From an uncultured Alphaproteobacteria bacterium (GTDB lineage Bacteria > Pseudomonadota > Alphaproteobacteria > Paracaedibacterales > CAITNM01), in the NCBI GenBank assembly GCA_903893805.1, contig CAITNM010000030.1:1-64000 (forward strand): a DNA stretch of 64,000 bases. The letters are read 5' to 3'. The notes under the pieces were generated by a model that saw only the letters and a list, made by a program, of their open reading frames with translations, was not told where the DNA came from and searched no databases. Below are positions 54,550 through 63,371 of the stretch, piece after piece; position 1 is the first letter of the stretch; each line of letters starts with the position of its first letter. A program made the position numbers and the translations under genes.

Positions 54550-55704
54550 TTATGAAGCTAACATAAGGTTTTTAAAAAGCAGTCTTTTTCCCTGAATGTC
54601 TTGTTCCTGTATAAATCTTGCCAAATCTCCATCTCTTGAAAAAATTGACGGATTTTCTTCTCCGAACTCCTTGATTTGCTCTAACAATGCTATTTCTTGA
54701 GCTGGTTTCAATAATTGTCCCTTGGCATGCGTCTCTAAAAAGCTTGGTATAAAGCTTTTTATCATATTTACGAAAATCATTTCTTCAGGAAATCCAATTT
54801 TTGCAAAAAACACTTCTAATGGAATATCAGTAGGAATTTCAACATTTTCTTTTTGAATGGCAGCAATACAGTGTGATCGAGAAGCTTCAAAACATTCCAA
54901 AATCTTTGGTTTTTGATCTAGGTACTTTATAAGAATATCACTGTTTCTTTCGAGGTTGTTTTCTAAAATGATATTAACGACAGTTTGTGGTAAGGGTGCG
55001 GGTAATTCATAAGATTCAGATAAGGGTGGATATACATACATAAGCTGAATGGCTTCATTTCCTCCAAAATATGGTTTAGGAGAAAATCTTACCGGAGCAA
55101 AACCAAGCTTCGTTACCATGCGTCGAGAAGCAATATTATTAGCATGGATATACCCTATTGTGCCTTGAAAAACTGCAGGACTATCTACAAATATTCTAGT
55201 TGTACCTAAAATAGGAATAATAACTTGATCATGGAATTGCATGCGAAAGTGAGGTCCAACCCCTCTTCCACGGTAGCTTGGGTGCATAGTCATTTCACAT
55301 TCAGCGTATCCTTCAACGCCATTATGCTTAGAACTATCGCCCAACATTTTTATGATGCCTGCTAATAATCCACTTCCATTAGATTTTGTGACATAGCAAA
55401 CGTATATGCCAAAAACGTCATCTAAATAACGTAAGCCTTTGAGTTCATTAGCTAGTTTCAAACTTTTTGAAACTTTTGCAAAAGTAAGCGCTGAAAAATC
55501 TCTTTCTTTAGGGTCTTGATGGAATTTTGCGTGATCAATACAAAAGCGCATTAACGTTTGCAGATCTTGTGCATTTATCAACCTGATAGAGCGTTGTTCT
55601 TCTGCAGGTTCGTTTAAAACTAAGGTGCTTGCATCAGCTGCACAAGTTTCATTCATTAATAAATTGAACAGTAAATAGAAAAAAACAGTGAATTTGTTTT
55701 TCAT
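54550..55704 (-). CDS. Exported GNAT-fold acetyltransferase-like protein
   Basis: 384 residues: a signal peptide (MKNKFTVFFYLLFNLLMNETCAA), a GNAT domain at about 85-245 with the acetyl-CoA motif YRGRGVGPHFRMQFHD and a second strand region ANNIASRRMVTKLGFAPV, then about 140 helical residues of unknown function. GNAT enzymes use acetyl-CoA, a cytosolic cofactor, so export suggests action in the host cytosol after secretion. Function is not established. Confidence 0.75.
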   Translation of the reverse strand: MKNKFTVFFYLLFNLLMNETCAADASTLVLNEPAEEQRSIRLINAQDLQTLMRFCIDHAKFHQDPKERDFSALTFAKVSKSLKLANELKGLRYLDDVFGIYVCYVTKSNGSGLLAGIIKMLGDSSKHNGVEGYAECEMTMHPSYRGRGVGPHFRMQFHDQVIIPILGTTRIFVDSPAVFQGTIGYIHANNIASRRMVTKLGFAPVRFSPKPYFGGNEAIQLMYVYPPLSESYELPAPLPQTVVNIILENNLERNSDILIKYLDQKPKILECFEASRSHCIAAIQKENVEIPTDIPLEVFFAKIGFPEEMIFVNMIKSFIPSFLETHAKGQLLKPAQEIALLEQIKEFGEENPSIFSRDGDLARFIQEQDIQGKRLLFKNLMLAS

Positions 55705-55860
55705 AGGGGGGTTGCCTTTAATAAAGGTAAATTAATTTTCTTCAACGATTAACCAGATAGAACTATTAAGTACAAGATAGGGTTTTAGGACATAGAGATT
55801 ATAACTTTTTAACAAGCTCTTCTCTGGCATCCCAAACCCCTTATCCCTGATACTATTTTA

Positions 55861-56133
55861 TTAGCTCACAGAAGCTTTGAATTCTTTCCCAGCTTTAAAA
55901 GTAGGACGTTTGCTAGCAGCAATAGTGATTTCTTCACCGGTGCGAGGGTTTCTGCCTTTGCGTGCTGCGCTTTCAGTTACAGCAAAACTACCAAATCCAA
56001 CAAATTTTGCTTCTTTGTCTGCTTTTAAACCAAAGATAATACCATCAAACACAGCATCAACTGCATTATGAGCATCTTTTTTTGTTACGCCTGTTTTATT
56101 TGCCACAAAATCGATTAAATCCTGTTTGTTCAT
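55861..56133 (-). CDS. HU-family histone-like DNA-binding protein
   Basis: 90 residues from the ATG at 56133, preceded by AGGAGA. MNKQDLIDFVANKTG, VGFGSFAVTESAARKGRNPRTGEEI and the FKAGKEFK ending are standard HU. It bends and compacts DNA as a dimer. A longer reading to 56238 adds residues unlike the family and lacks a convincing ribosome-binding site. Confidence 0.96.
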   Translation of the reverse strand: MNKQDLIDFVANKTGVTKKDAHNAVDAVFDGIIFGLKADKEAKFVGFGSFAVTESAARKGRNPRTGEEITIAASKRPTFKAGKEFKASVS

Positions 56134-56385
56134 TTTTTTGTTCTCCTGCTTAGGTTGACTGATTTTATACGATTCATAATATGGGCAGATCATTTGGGTT
56201 TGCCAAGTGTTTTTTGCGAGTGAAGGGGGAGTTGACACGTTCCAACGTCTCTAAAAATACACTGCATATCTTTTAGCGACCTCTTGAGTACTAATAAACA
56301 TCAAGATGTCTTTCAAAAGGTAGCGCTGGTGTAGCACTAACATTATTTAACGAAAATCAATAAACAAGGAAAGCCTTAGTGGAAG

Positions 56386-56461
56386 TGGTGCCGGTTGCAA
56401 GATTCGAACTCGCGACCTACTGATTACAAATCAGTTGCTCTACCAACTGAGCTAAACCGGC
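56386..56461 (-). tRNA. tRNA-Thr (anticodon TGT)
   Basis: On the minus strand the acceptor GCCGGTT pairs with AACCGGC, followed by discriminator A and an encoded CCA. The anticodon stem ACTGA/TCAGT carries loop TTTGTAA, anticodon TGT; the T-loop is GTTCGAATC. It lies upstream of the HU gene on the same strand. Confidence 0.95.
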
Positions 56462-56630
56462 ATGACTATAAACATATCCAAAAATTCTTTTGCAGTCTAG
56501 ACCCAATTTGAGGCATACAGATAATTTTTACACAATTCCTAATCATAATTCTTGAGAGAGTATTATTCATTTTTCATTAATAACTCACAGCTAAAATGCA
56601 AATAGATAAATAAATTTTGTGTGAATTTTT

Positions 56631-57227
56631 ATGCTTAAAGTGTTAGCGCTTTTAGGAATCTTAGTGACAGGTAGTTTTTTTGCCGCTGAAACAAAAGAGC
56701 AGCTAGAGCAACAATTAGCGCAAATTCATGAACGAACTTCGGCTGCGGGAAAGTTTGCTCAACTCGCAAAATATGTAATTGATAATGAAAGCGAAGCCTC
56801 AGTGTCAAATGATTCTTTAACACAACAATTTGAGGAAATGAGACAAAATCAAGGGGAAAGTTCGCTAATCGCGTTTCGAGCTATCGCTACAAAAGAAGAA
56901 GCACAAGCTGCTAGAGCCTATTATTTAGGAGTTCGGAATAATTTGTTTGCTGCGGAAATAGTATTAGCACTTGAAATTATGGCCTCACAAGCAAGTTCAG
57001 ATGAAATAAGCAGCTCTGTTAGAGAATCATTGGATAGTGGCTTTGCACAAACTTTTGATGGTACGAAAGAAATGTTAACAGGAAGTCATTTGCCAATTCC
57101 ATCAGTTGAGAGACTTAGTGTTGCTACCATAGATGCCGCCATTTTGGCGCGTACGTATTATGCAGGCATTAAAAATAATTTACTGGGCAGAACAGAAGCA
57201 ATGGCAAAAGAGGAATCTTTTGGCTGA
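56631..57227 (+). CDS. Exported helical protein with internal repeat
   Basis: 198 residues with a signal peptide (MLKVLALLGILVTGSFFAA). The mature part is helical. A motif is duplicated: ARAYYLGVRNNL (94-105) and ARTYYAGIKNNL (173-184), about 79 residues apart, suggesting two diverged copies of one unit. No known family is recognised. It is a single gene on the plus strand. Confidence 0.6.
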   Translation: MLKVLALLGILVTGSFFAAETKEQLEQQLAQIHERTSAAGKFAQLAKYVIDNESEASVSNDSLTQQFEEMRQNQGESSLIAFRAIATKEEAQAARAYYLGVRNNLFAAEIVLALEIMASQASSDEISSSVRESLDSGFAQTFDGTKEMLTGSHLPIPSVERLSVATIDAAILARTYYAGIKNNLLGRTEAMAKEESFG

Positions 57228-57343
57228 AATCTAGCCGCGCAGTATATCAACAAGAACTGCAGCGCGTGATTACTATTTAAACATTAGAAAAATCTGTTGG
57301 AAAGATGCTTGGTGATGACGGGAAACGCATCTATTTGAGAGAA

Positions 57344-58255
57344 TCAATACAAACCTGTCAGTTGTGACCAGCCAGTTATGCGATCTTCAAGCCTCTTGAT
57401 GCACTTCCTAAGACATGAGAGTTCTGTGTCATCGACATTTGGTACGTCAGCTCTTAATAAATCTGCTTCAGCATAAGCCAAGGATGAAGGAGAGACTTTT
57501 CTAGGATCTAGCGGAGCTGCTGTATTTGTTTTTTTTTGTGTGCCCTGGAGGCTTGGATCAGGTCTGTGCTTTTTAGGGAGATGTTCTGAATCATCATCGC
57601 TCTCGGTGCTCTTTTCTTCTGATTCTGATATGTCGCATCTTTCTCTATGATGGGGGTCATCATCTACGTCACTAATTATCCACGCACCTCGTGCTTGCTC
57701 ATCGTTTCTTGCAGATTTTTCATTGAACGACAAAAGGTATGTCTGTTCTTTCTGTTTTTCCAGCCAGCTATAATAAACTTCTAGCACTATGCGTATGTCA
57801 TCCGGGGTTTTGATTTTATCTCTGCCCGCTATGAAATGACGATCTCTGGCATGTTGAGACAACTCTTCGTCACTGTCATGAAACTCTTTTTCTCCTGTAA
57901 CAGCTATAAAAGGGGGGTGTTCAAAATCTGGATGTTGTATTTTGAGATTGGCTAATACCACATCTCCTCTAAGGTACGGAGACATTTGAATATCGCACCA
58001 TACCATATGTTGGGTTGCTAGTTCACCTGGATTTAAATTATCGCCATGGCTTCTGGTGGTTAGTTCTATCTGTGCATAAGCATTTTGAGCGTTATAAGTT
58101 TCTACTGCCCTCCTCGTCATTTTAAGATTAACAGTAGAATCATCAATGCAAAGAACATGGAGAGTCTCTCGATGGGTTATTCCTTCAATAACTTCAACGT
58201 TTTCACTGGCGCAAAGCATAAAAGAAAAAAAGAATGCAAAAAAAATATAAAACAT
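57344..58255 (-). CDS. Exported CheY-like receiver-domain protein
   Basis: 303 residues from the ATG at 58255 (a longer start at 58339 would mask the leader). The N-terminus MFYIFFAFFFSFMLCASEN looks like a signal peptide. Residues 30-160 form a response-regulator receiver: acidic pair DD (38-39) in LCIDDS, phospho-acceptor Asp88 in WCDIQMS, Thr120 in AVTGEKE and a Lys in DKIKTP. The rest is acidic and disordered (SESEEKSTESDDDSEH, KKHRPDPS) with a C-terminal helix containing two Cys. No output domain is recognisable. A receiver outside the cytosol is unusual. Confidence 0.7.
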   Translation of the reverse strand: MFYIFFAFFFSFMLCASENVEVIEGITHRETLHVLCIDDSTVNLKMTRRAVETYNAQNAYAQIELTTRSHGDNLNPGELATQHMVWCDIQMSPYLRGDVVLANLKIQHPDFEHPPFIAVTGEKEFHDSDEELSQHARDRHFIAGRDKIKTPDDIRIVLEVYYSWLEKQKEQTYLLSFNEKSARNDEQARGAWIISDVDDDPHHRERCDISESEEKSTESDDDSEHLPKKHRPDPSLQGTQKKTNTAAPLDPRKVSPSSLAYAEADLLRADVPNVDDTELSCLRKCIKRLEDRITGWSQLTGLY

Positions 58256-58497
58256 AAGCTGTTCTTCGCAAAAATGTTCGTCAATATATACTAATATAAC
58301 CCGAAAATCAAGATTTATAAAATTATAAATTCTTATCAAAGCAATATTTGTTGAATTTTCTGGCTTAAATTGTTGTTTTTTTTAAGCTTAGATAAAGTAC
58401 TTGGTTTCTAAGGCAATTACTAAAAATTTCAGAAATACCATTTACTTTCCAAACGTCTTGATTTTTTGACGATTTCTGATATGTTTACCTAACACGT

Positions 58498-58572
58498 TGG
58501 GGTATAGCCAAGCGGTAAGGCACCGGTTTTTGGTACCGGCATCCCTAGGTTCGAATCCTAGTACCCCAGCCA
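58498..58572 (+). tRNA. tRNA-Gln (anticodon TTG)
   Basis: The acceptor TGGGGTA pairs with TACCCCA, followed by discriminator G and an encoded CCA. The anticodon stem CCGGT/ACCGG carries loop TTTTGGT, anticodon TTG; the T-loop is GTTCGAATC. Its last 11 bases plus two flanking T residues are repeated at 59523-59535. Confidence 0.95.
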
Positions 58573-58574
58573 TT
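58562..58574. repeat. Left copy of 13-bp direct repeat (att-like) in tRNA-Gln 3' end
   Basis: TACCCCAGCCATT covers the 3' acceptor strand and CCA of tRNA-Gln. An identical copy is at 59523-59535, enclosing the SDR gene, the layout left by site-specific integration into a tRNA 3' end. Confidence 0.6.
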
Positions 58575-58602
58575 TTTTGCATTTGAAAGATCTGCTGCTT
58601 GT

Positions 58603-59436
58603 TTAACAATAATCCGCAGAACGTGAAATTTCCTCAAATTTAGTTAGTTCTTCTTTTAACGCTTCTAATTTTACGTGAATGCGATCCATAGCAATATTAC
58701 CTAATGGCATACGTAACGGTGGATTTTTCATGGCAGCGAGTTGCATAATAATTTGTGCTGCTTTTAATGGATCGCCTTTTTGCGTGTTGTTCGATTGATC
58801 ACAATAATTTCGTGTTTGTGTAACTGCAGTATTATGATAGGCAGGAAGAGCAGGGGCCATTTCTAATGATGATCCCATAAAATCTGTTCTAAAGGGTCCT
58901 GGTTCAATGATTGTTACGTTAATTCCAAAAGTTTTTACTTCAGCGCTCAACGCTTCTGAAATTCCTTCAACAGCATATTTTGTGCCGTTGTACATTCCCA
59001 TGCCTGCAGTAGCAAACAGTCCTGCAGTAGAAGAGAGATTAAAAATATGTCCATAATTTTGAGAACGCATGATTGGTAAAACTGCTTTGGTCATTTCCAT
59101 AAGACCAAATACGTTTACATCAAAGACATTACGAATTGACGCCATAGAACATTCTTCAAGAGCTCCGCCAAGGCCATATCCCGCATTGTTTACTAGCACA
59201 TCAATTCGTGAAAATTTTTGTAGAGCTTGATTTGCCGCGTCTTTAATATGGTCAGAATTTTGTACGTCTAATTTTAATGTGAGTACGCGTTCGCCATACT
59301 TTTTTTTAAGAGTATCTAAGACAGATGCATCACGTGCGGTAGCTACAACTAAAGAATCTGTTTTGGCTAAAAGCTCTTCTGATAAAACACGACCAAAACC
59401 TTTTGAGCAACCTGTGATGAACCAAACTTTTGACAT
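58603..59436 (-). CDS. Short-chain dehydrogenase/reductase
   Basis: A 277-residue classical SDR: cofactor motif TGCSKGFG, NNAG motif (VLVNNAGYGLGG), catalytic Ser in NLSSTAG and YNGTK active site (YxxxK), then the PGPFRTDF segment. It is probably an NADP-dependent oxidoreductase, substrate unknown. It is the only gene between two 13-bp copies of the tRNA-Gln end, suggesting it was acquired as a small cassette. Confidence 0.9.
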   Translation of the reverse strand: MSKVWFITGCSKGFGRVLSEELLAKTDSLVVATARDASVLDTLKKKYGERVLTLKLDVQNSDHIKDAANQALQKFSRIDVLVNNAGYGLGGALEECSMASIRNVFDVNVFGLMEMTKAVLPIMRSQNYGHIFNLSSTAGLFATAGMGMYNGTKYAVEGISEALSAEVKTFGINVTIIEPGPFRTDFMGSSLEMAPALPAYHNTAVTQTRNYCDQSNNTQKGDPLKAAQIIMQLAAMKNPPLRMPLGNIAMDRIHVKLEALKEELTKFEEISRSADYC

Positions 59437-59522
59437 GGCTTTTATCCTGACTATTCTTTAAGGTCTAAATTTTGCACAAGTAATTTCTTAAACACAACGT
59501 AATTTTTAAGAAGGTGCCAGGT

Positions 59523-59535
59523 TACCCCAGCCATT
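59523..59535. repeat. Right copy of 13-bp direct repeat (att-like)
   Basis: TACCCCAGCCATT, identical to the tRNA-Gln 3' end at 58562-58574 and in the same orientation; flanking bases (CCAGGT before it, CCTAG before the left copy) are partly similar. No integrase gene is found between the copies. Confidence 0.55.
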
Positions 59536-59593
59536 ATTTAATTCCCCTTTGAAATATGGTAGCCTGGGCTAGTAAGTTTTAAACACTTGAGCC

Positions 59594-62173
59594 ATGTCTA
59601 TCAAATCCTTATCTGCAATCCGCTCTACCTTTCTCGATTATTTTCAGGCTAATGGCCATGAAGTTGTGCCATCTAGTCCATTAGTTCCTCAAAATGATCC
59701 AACGCTCATGTTTACTGCAGCAGGCATGGTACAGTTTAAAGATTTATTTACCGGAAAAGAAACGCGCAGTTATAAGACAGCTACATCTTCACAAAAGTGT
59801 CTCCGTGCTGGTGGCAAGCATAATGATTTAGATAACGTAGGCTATACAGCACGTCACCATACATTTTTTGAAATGTTGGGAAATTTTTCATTCGGAGATT
59901 ACTTTAAAGAACGTGCTATTGTGCAAGCTTGGGAATTGGTGACCAAACATTTCGATGTTGATCCTAATCGTCTGTTAGTAACCGTTTACGCTGATGATGA
60001 TGAAGCAGCCACCATTTGGAAAAAGCTTACTGGTTTTTCTGATGATAAAATTATCCGCATAGCTACATCTGATAATTTTTGGAGTATGGGTGACACAGGG
60101 CCGTGCGGTCCTTGCACTGAAATATTTTATGATTATGGTGATAAAATCCCCGGTGGCCCTCCTGGTTCGGCTGATGAAGATGGTGATCGTTTTATTGAAA
60201 TATGGAATTTAGTTTTCATGCAATACGAACAGCTTGCTGATGGCACGCGTGTAAATTTGCCGAAACCTTCAGTTGATACAGGCATGGGGCTTGAGCGTAT
60301 AGCAGCGCTTCTTCAAGGTGCTCATAATAACTACGACATTGATCTATTCAAGAGTTTAATTGAAGCATCCAAGGCCGAAACTGGAAACACTGGAATGCGG
60401 CAATCACACAACGTAATCGCAGATCACTTACGAGCTTGTAGCTTTTTAATTGCTGATGGAGTTTTACCTTCAAATGAAGGGCGTGGGTACGTTCTTCGAC
60501 GCATTATGCGCCGTGCTATGCGTCACGCGCACTTATTGGGCGCTAAAGATCCATTAATGCATCGATTGGTGGCTACCTTAGTGAATTTAATGGCAGATAC
60601 TTATCCGCAGTTGCAACGTGCTCAATCATTAATCACTCAAACTTTATTTCATGAAGAAGAGAAATTTCGTCAAACACTTGGGCGCGGATTAAAGCTTTTA
60701 AAGGAAGAAACCACTCATTTAAAAAGTGGTGAAACCCTTTCAGGTGACGTTGCTTTTCGCTTGTATGATACCTATGGATTTCCTTTAGATCTTACCCAAG
60801 ATGTGCTTCGTGCGGAAGATCGCAGCGTTGATACCGATGGGTTTAACGAAGCCATGGAAAAACAAAAAAAATTGGCTCGCGCTTCATGGACAGGATCTGG
60901 AGAAGCAGGCTTTGAAAAAATTTGGTTTGACCTAAAAGAAGAGCATGGAGTCACTGAATTTTTAGGCTACACCGCATTAACTGCAGAAGCTAAAATTTTG
61001 GCAATTGTTAAAGACGGGAAATTATTACAAGAAGCAGTGGAAGATGCTTGGGTATTGTGTAATCAAACACCTTTTTATGCAGAATCTGGTGGGCAAGTTG
61101 GCGATATTGGCATAATGGAAACTGACCATCATTCTTACCCTGTGCTTGATTGTCAAAAAATGGTTGGCAGTCTTCATGTTCATAAAGTTGGTTTGTCAAA
61201 TGAGCCTTTGAAAATTGGTGATGTTGTACGGTTAACGGTTGATGAAGAAAAGCGTGCAAGGACTGCAGCAAACCATTCCGCAACGCACTTGCTTCATGCA
61301 GCTTTACGTAAAATTTTGGGAGATCACGTTACCCAAAAAGGATCATTGGTAGGCCCGAATCGTTTGCGTTTTGATTTTACTCACTCAATGGCTGTAACAC
61401 CTGAACAACTACGCGAAATTGAAATAGCAGTCAATCAAGAGATTCTTGCGAATCATGAGGCCATTACAAAGTTGATGACACCTGATGAAGCAATTTCAGA
61501 AGGTGCAATGGCTTTGTTCGGTGAAAAATATGGCGATGTTGTGCGTGTGCTGAGATTGGGTGATTTTTCAGTTGAGCTTTGTGGAGGTACGCATGTGCAG
61601 CGTACTGGTGATATCGGTCTTGTCAAAGTTGTAGGTGAATCAAGTGTTTCTGCAGGAGTACGACGTATTGAAGCAATCACGGGCACAAACATTATTGATA
61701 GACTTTATGAACTTCAAGCAAATAATAATTCTGAACAAGAAGCTGCTAAAAAAAGCATTCAAGAATTGCAAAAGCAATTGGCAGAAGCAAAACGTCATGC
61801 GGCGTTAGGTGGCCAAAATGCAGTGGATAAAATTGAAGAAATTGCTGGAATTCAAGCCATTTTTAAGCATTTGCAAGACATACCTGCTAAAGATCTTAAG
61901 AGTATAGTTGATGATCTAAAGAAAACTCTAACGTCTGGCATTGTAGTTGTGACCAGCACGTACGATGGAAAAGTTTCTTTGGTTATTGGTGTTACTAATG
62001 ATTTAGCAGCAAAAATTAGCGCTGTTGATTTGGTAAAAGTGGCAGCTCAAGTTGTTGATGGTCAGGGTGGTGGTGGCCGCCCCGATATGGCACAAGCAGG
62101 CGGAACTAATCCGAATGCTGTAGGTAAAATTCAAGCAGCAATTGAGAAATTTGTAAAAGAAAAGGCTGCTTAA
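59594..62173 (+). CDS. alaS: Alanine--tRNA ligase
   Basis: 859 residues, full length. The class II core (SPLVPQNDPTLMFTAAGMVQFKD, GDTGPCGPCTEIF), the editing-domain zinc ligands (NHSATHLLHAALR and CGGTHVQRTG) and the C-terminal Gly-rich DHH-associated domain (GQGGGGRPDMAQAGG) are all present. It charges tRNA-Ala and edits Ser and Gly. A hairpin overlapping the stop codon probably ends the transcript. Confidence 0.98.
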   Translation: MSIKSLSAIRSTFLDYFQANGHEVVPSSPLVPQNDPTLMFTAAGMVQFKDLFTGKETRSYKTATSSQKCLRAGGKHNDLDNVGYTARHHTFFEMLGNFSFGDYFKERAIVQAWELVTKHFDVDPNRLLVTVYADDDEAATIWKKLTGFSDDKIIRIATSDNFWSMGDTGPCGPCTEIFYDYGDKIPGGPPGSADEDGDRFIEIWNLVFMQYEQLADGTRVNLPKPSVDTGMGLERIAALLQGAHNNYDIDLFKSLIEASKAETGNTGMRQSHNVIADHLRACSFLIADGVLPSNEGRGYVLRRIMRRAMRHAHLLGAKDPLMHRLVATLVNLMADTYPQLQRAQSLITQTLFHEEEKFRQTLGRGLKLLKEETTHLKSGETLSGDVAFRLYDTYGFPLDLTQDVLRAEDRSVDTDGFNEAMEKQKKLARASWTGSGEAGFEKIWFDLKEEHGVTEFLGYTALTAEAKILAIVKDGKLLQEAVEDAWVLCNQTPFYAESGGQVGDIGIMETDHHSYPVLDCQKMVGSLHVHKVGLSNEPLKIGDVVRLTVDEEKRARTAANHSATHLLHAALRKILGDHVTQKGSLVGPNRLRFDFTHSMAVTPEQLREIEIAVNQEILANHEAITKLMTPDEAISEGAMALFGEKYGDVVRVLRLGDFSVELCGGTHVQRTGDIGLVKVVGESSVSAGVRRIEAITGTNIIDRLYELQANNNSEQEAAKKSIQELQKQLAEAKRHAALGGQNAVDKIEEIAGIQAIFKHLQDIPAKDLKSIVDDLKKTLTSGIVVVTSTYDGKVSLVIGVTNDLAAKISAVDLVKVAAQVVDGQGGGGRPDMAQAGGTNPNAVGKIQAAIEKFVKEKAA

Positions 62174-62182
62174 AGCGGCCTT
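62160..62182 (+). terminator. Hairpin overlapping the alaS stop codon
   Basis: AAAGGCTGC and GCGGCCTTT form a 9-bp stem with one G-T pair around loop TTAAA, which contains the TAA stop. The T-richness after it is modest (CCTTGATTATTTT), so efficiency is uncertain. It also lies downstream of the converging Nudix gene. Confidence 0.55.
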
Positions 62183-62209
62183 TCCTTGATTATTTTAAAA
62201 AATATCTTC

Positions 62210-63289
62210 TTAAACAGCAAGTTTTTTTATCTCGCGATCTTCTTTTTCGTCTTCGTTGCAACTGCTTCTTTTTTTCGTTGCTTTTCCAGAAACTAAGCGA
62301 ACTGCATCAGCAAGAATCCTTGTGTGACTTGCAAACAATGGTCTTCTACCATCTAAAATTTCAGTAAGGTTGACCCAACAAATTCCTGTAACTTCTGCTG
62401 TATCTTCTGCGGCAAATTTCACAGTCTTTAATGCTTCTGGATCCAAAATGCTAACATGGGCAGTTGTTTCCATCCATGCGTTATCGGTATTTCGTTTGTC
62501 GTCCGAATAGCCTTGGTATGCAATACCAATTTCATGAATCAAACCTCTTGCTTCTAGTTCGTTATAATCTAGGCCTGTTTCTTCTTTTAGTTCTCTTTTA
62601 AAAGCATGTTTGCTGGTGCCATCTTCAGCATCGATCATTCCTCCTGGTATTGCCCATGCGTCACGATTAGGACGTTGAGTTAAAAGAACTTTCAATTCAC
62701 CTCCAATAAAAGAAAATATCACCGAATCAGCGGCTTTATTTGGGCCGAAGCATCCTAATTCACCTGGTCCCCAAATGCCTGTCCGGCCGAGTGGATTCAG
62801 TCTTATTTCTCCTACTTCAGAAACTCTTTGTCGTCCTAAGTTTACCTGGCCTTGTATTAAAGCTTTTAATGTTTCCAAAGCGCCATCTGTTTCGAAAGTG
62901 CCGCATGGATCAGCGTATTTAAAACCATTGGGATATTCATGATTTTTATGTTCTTTTATAGAAGCAAAGTAAACAGGAGAATAACCTGGAAATGGCACCT
63001 CCCAAGGTCGAAAATCTGGACGACTTTGCAGTGTAGTTGTCATCTCATTTTCTGGATAAGGGTCGCGTTCTCCAACACCTGAATTATTATTCGTTTGTTG
63101 TGCTGGCTCATATTCTTCTGAAAGTGTTTGTAGTATCGGGGTGCCAGCAAAATTATTTATTAATTCTTGAATATTTCTCGGTGTGGTTGGTACACTTTCT
63201 CCTTCATATGCAAATGCTGCTGAGTGCAATGAAGACAGCATACTGCTTAAGCATACAGCGGCAATTACTGGTAATTTTTTTAATTTCAT
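62210..63289 (-). CDS. Exported NUDT9-like ADP-ribose pyrophosphatase (Nudix)
   Basis: 359 residues: signal peptide (LPVIAAVCLSSMLSSLHSAAFA), a linker, then a NUDT9-type Nudix domain at about 75-335. The match to eukaryotic NUDT9/TRPM2-NUDT9H covers DPYPENEM and PWEVPFPGYSPV, PLGRTGIWG plus FGPNKAADSV, AWAIPGGMID, KRELKEE (catalytic Glu pair intact) and QGYSDDKRNTDNAWMET. NUDT9 cleaves ADP-ribose to AMP and ribose 5-phosphate. The C-terminus is basic/acidic (ATKKRSS...IKKLAV). A periplasmic or host-side location follows from the leader; the host role is inference. Confidence 0.85.
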   Translation of the reverse strand: MKLKKLPVIAAVCLSSMLSSLHSAAFAYEGESVPTTPRNIQELINNFAGTPILQTLSEEYEPAQQTNNNSGVGERDPYPENEMTTTLQSRPDFRPWEVPFPGYSPVYFASIKEHKNHEYPNGFKYADPCGTFETDGALETLKALIQGQVNLGRQRVSEVGEIRLNPLGRTGIWGPGELGCFGPNKAADSVIFSFIGGELKVLLTQRPNRDAWAIPGGMIDAEDGTSKHAFKRELKEETGLDYNELEARGLIHEIGIAYQGYSDDKRNTDNAWMETTAHVSILDPEALKTVKFAAEDTAEVTGICWVNLTEILDGRRPLFASHTRILADAVRLVSGKATKKRSSCNEDEKEDREIKKLAV

Positions 63290-63371
63290 CTATTAATTTT
63301 CCTATAGAAGGCACCAAAAAGGTTCAACTTTCTACTTTTACCTCTAACTTTACCAGAAAAATACATAAAAA

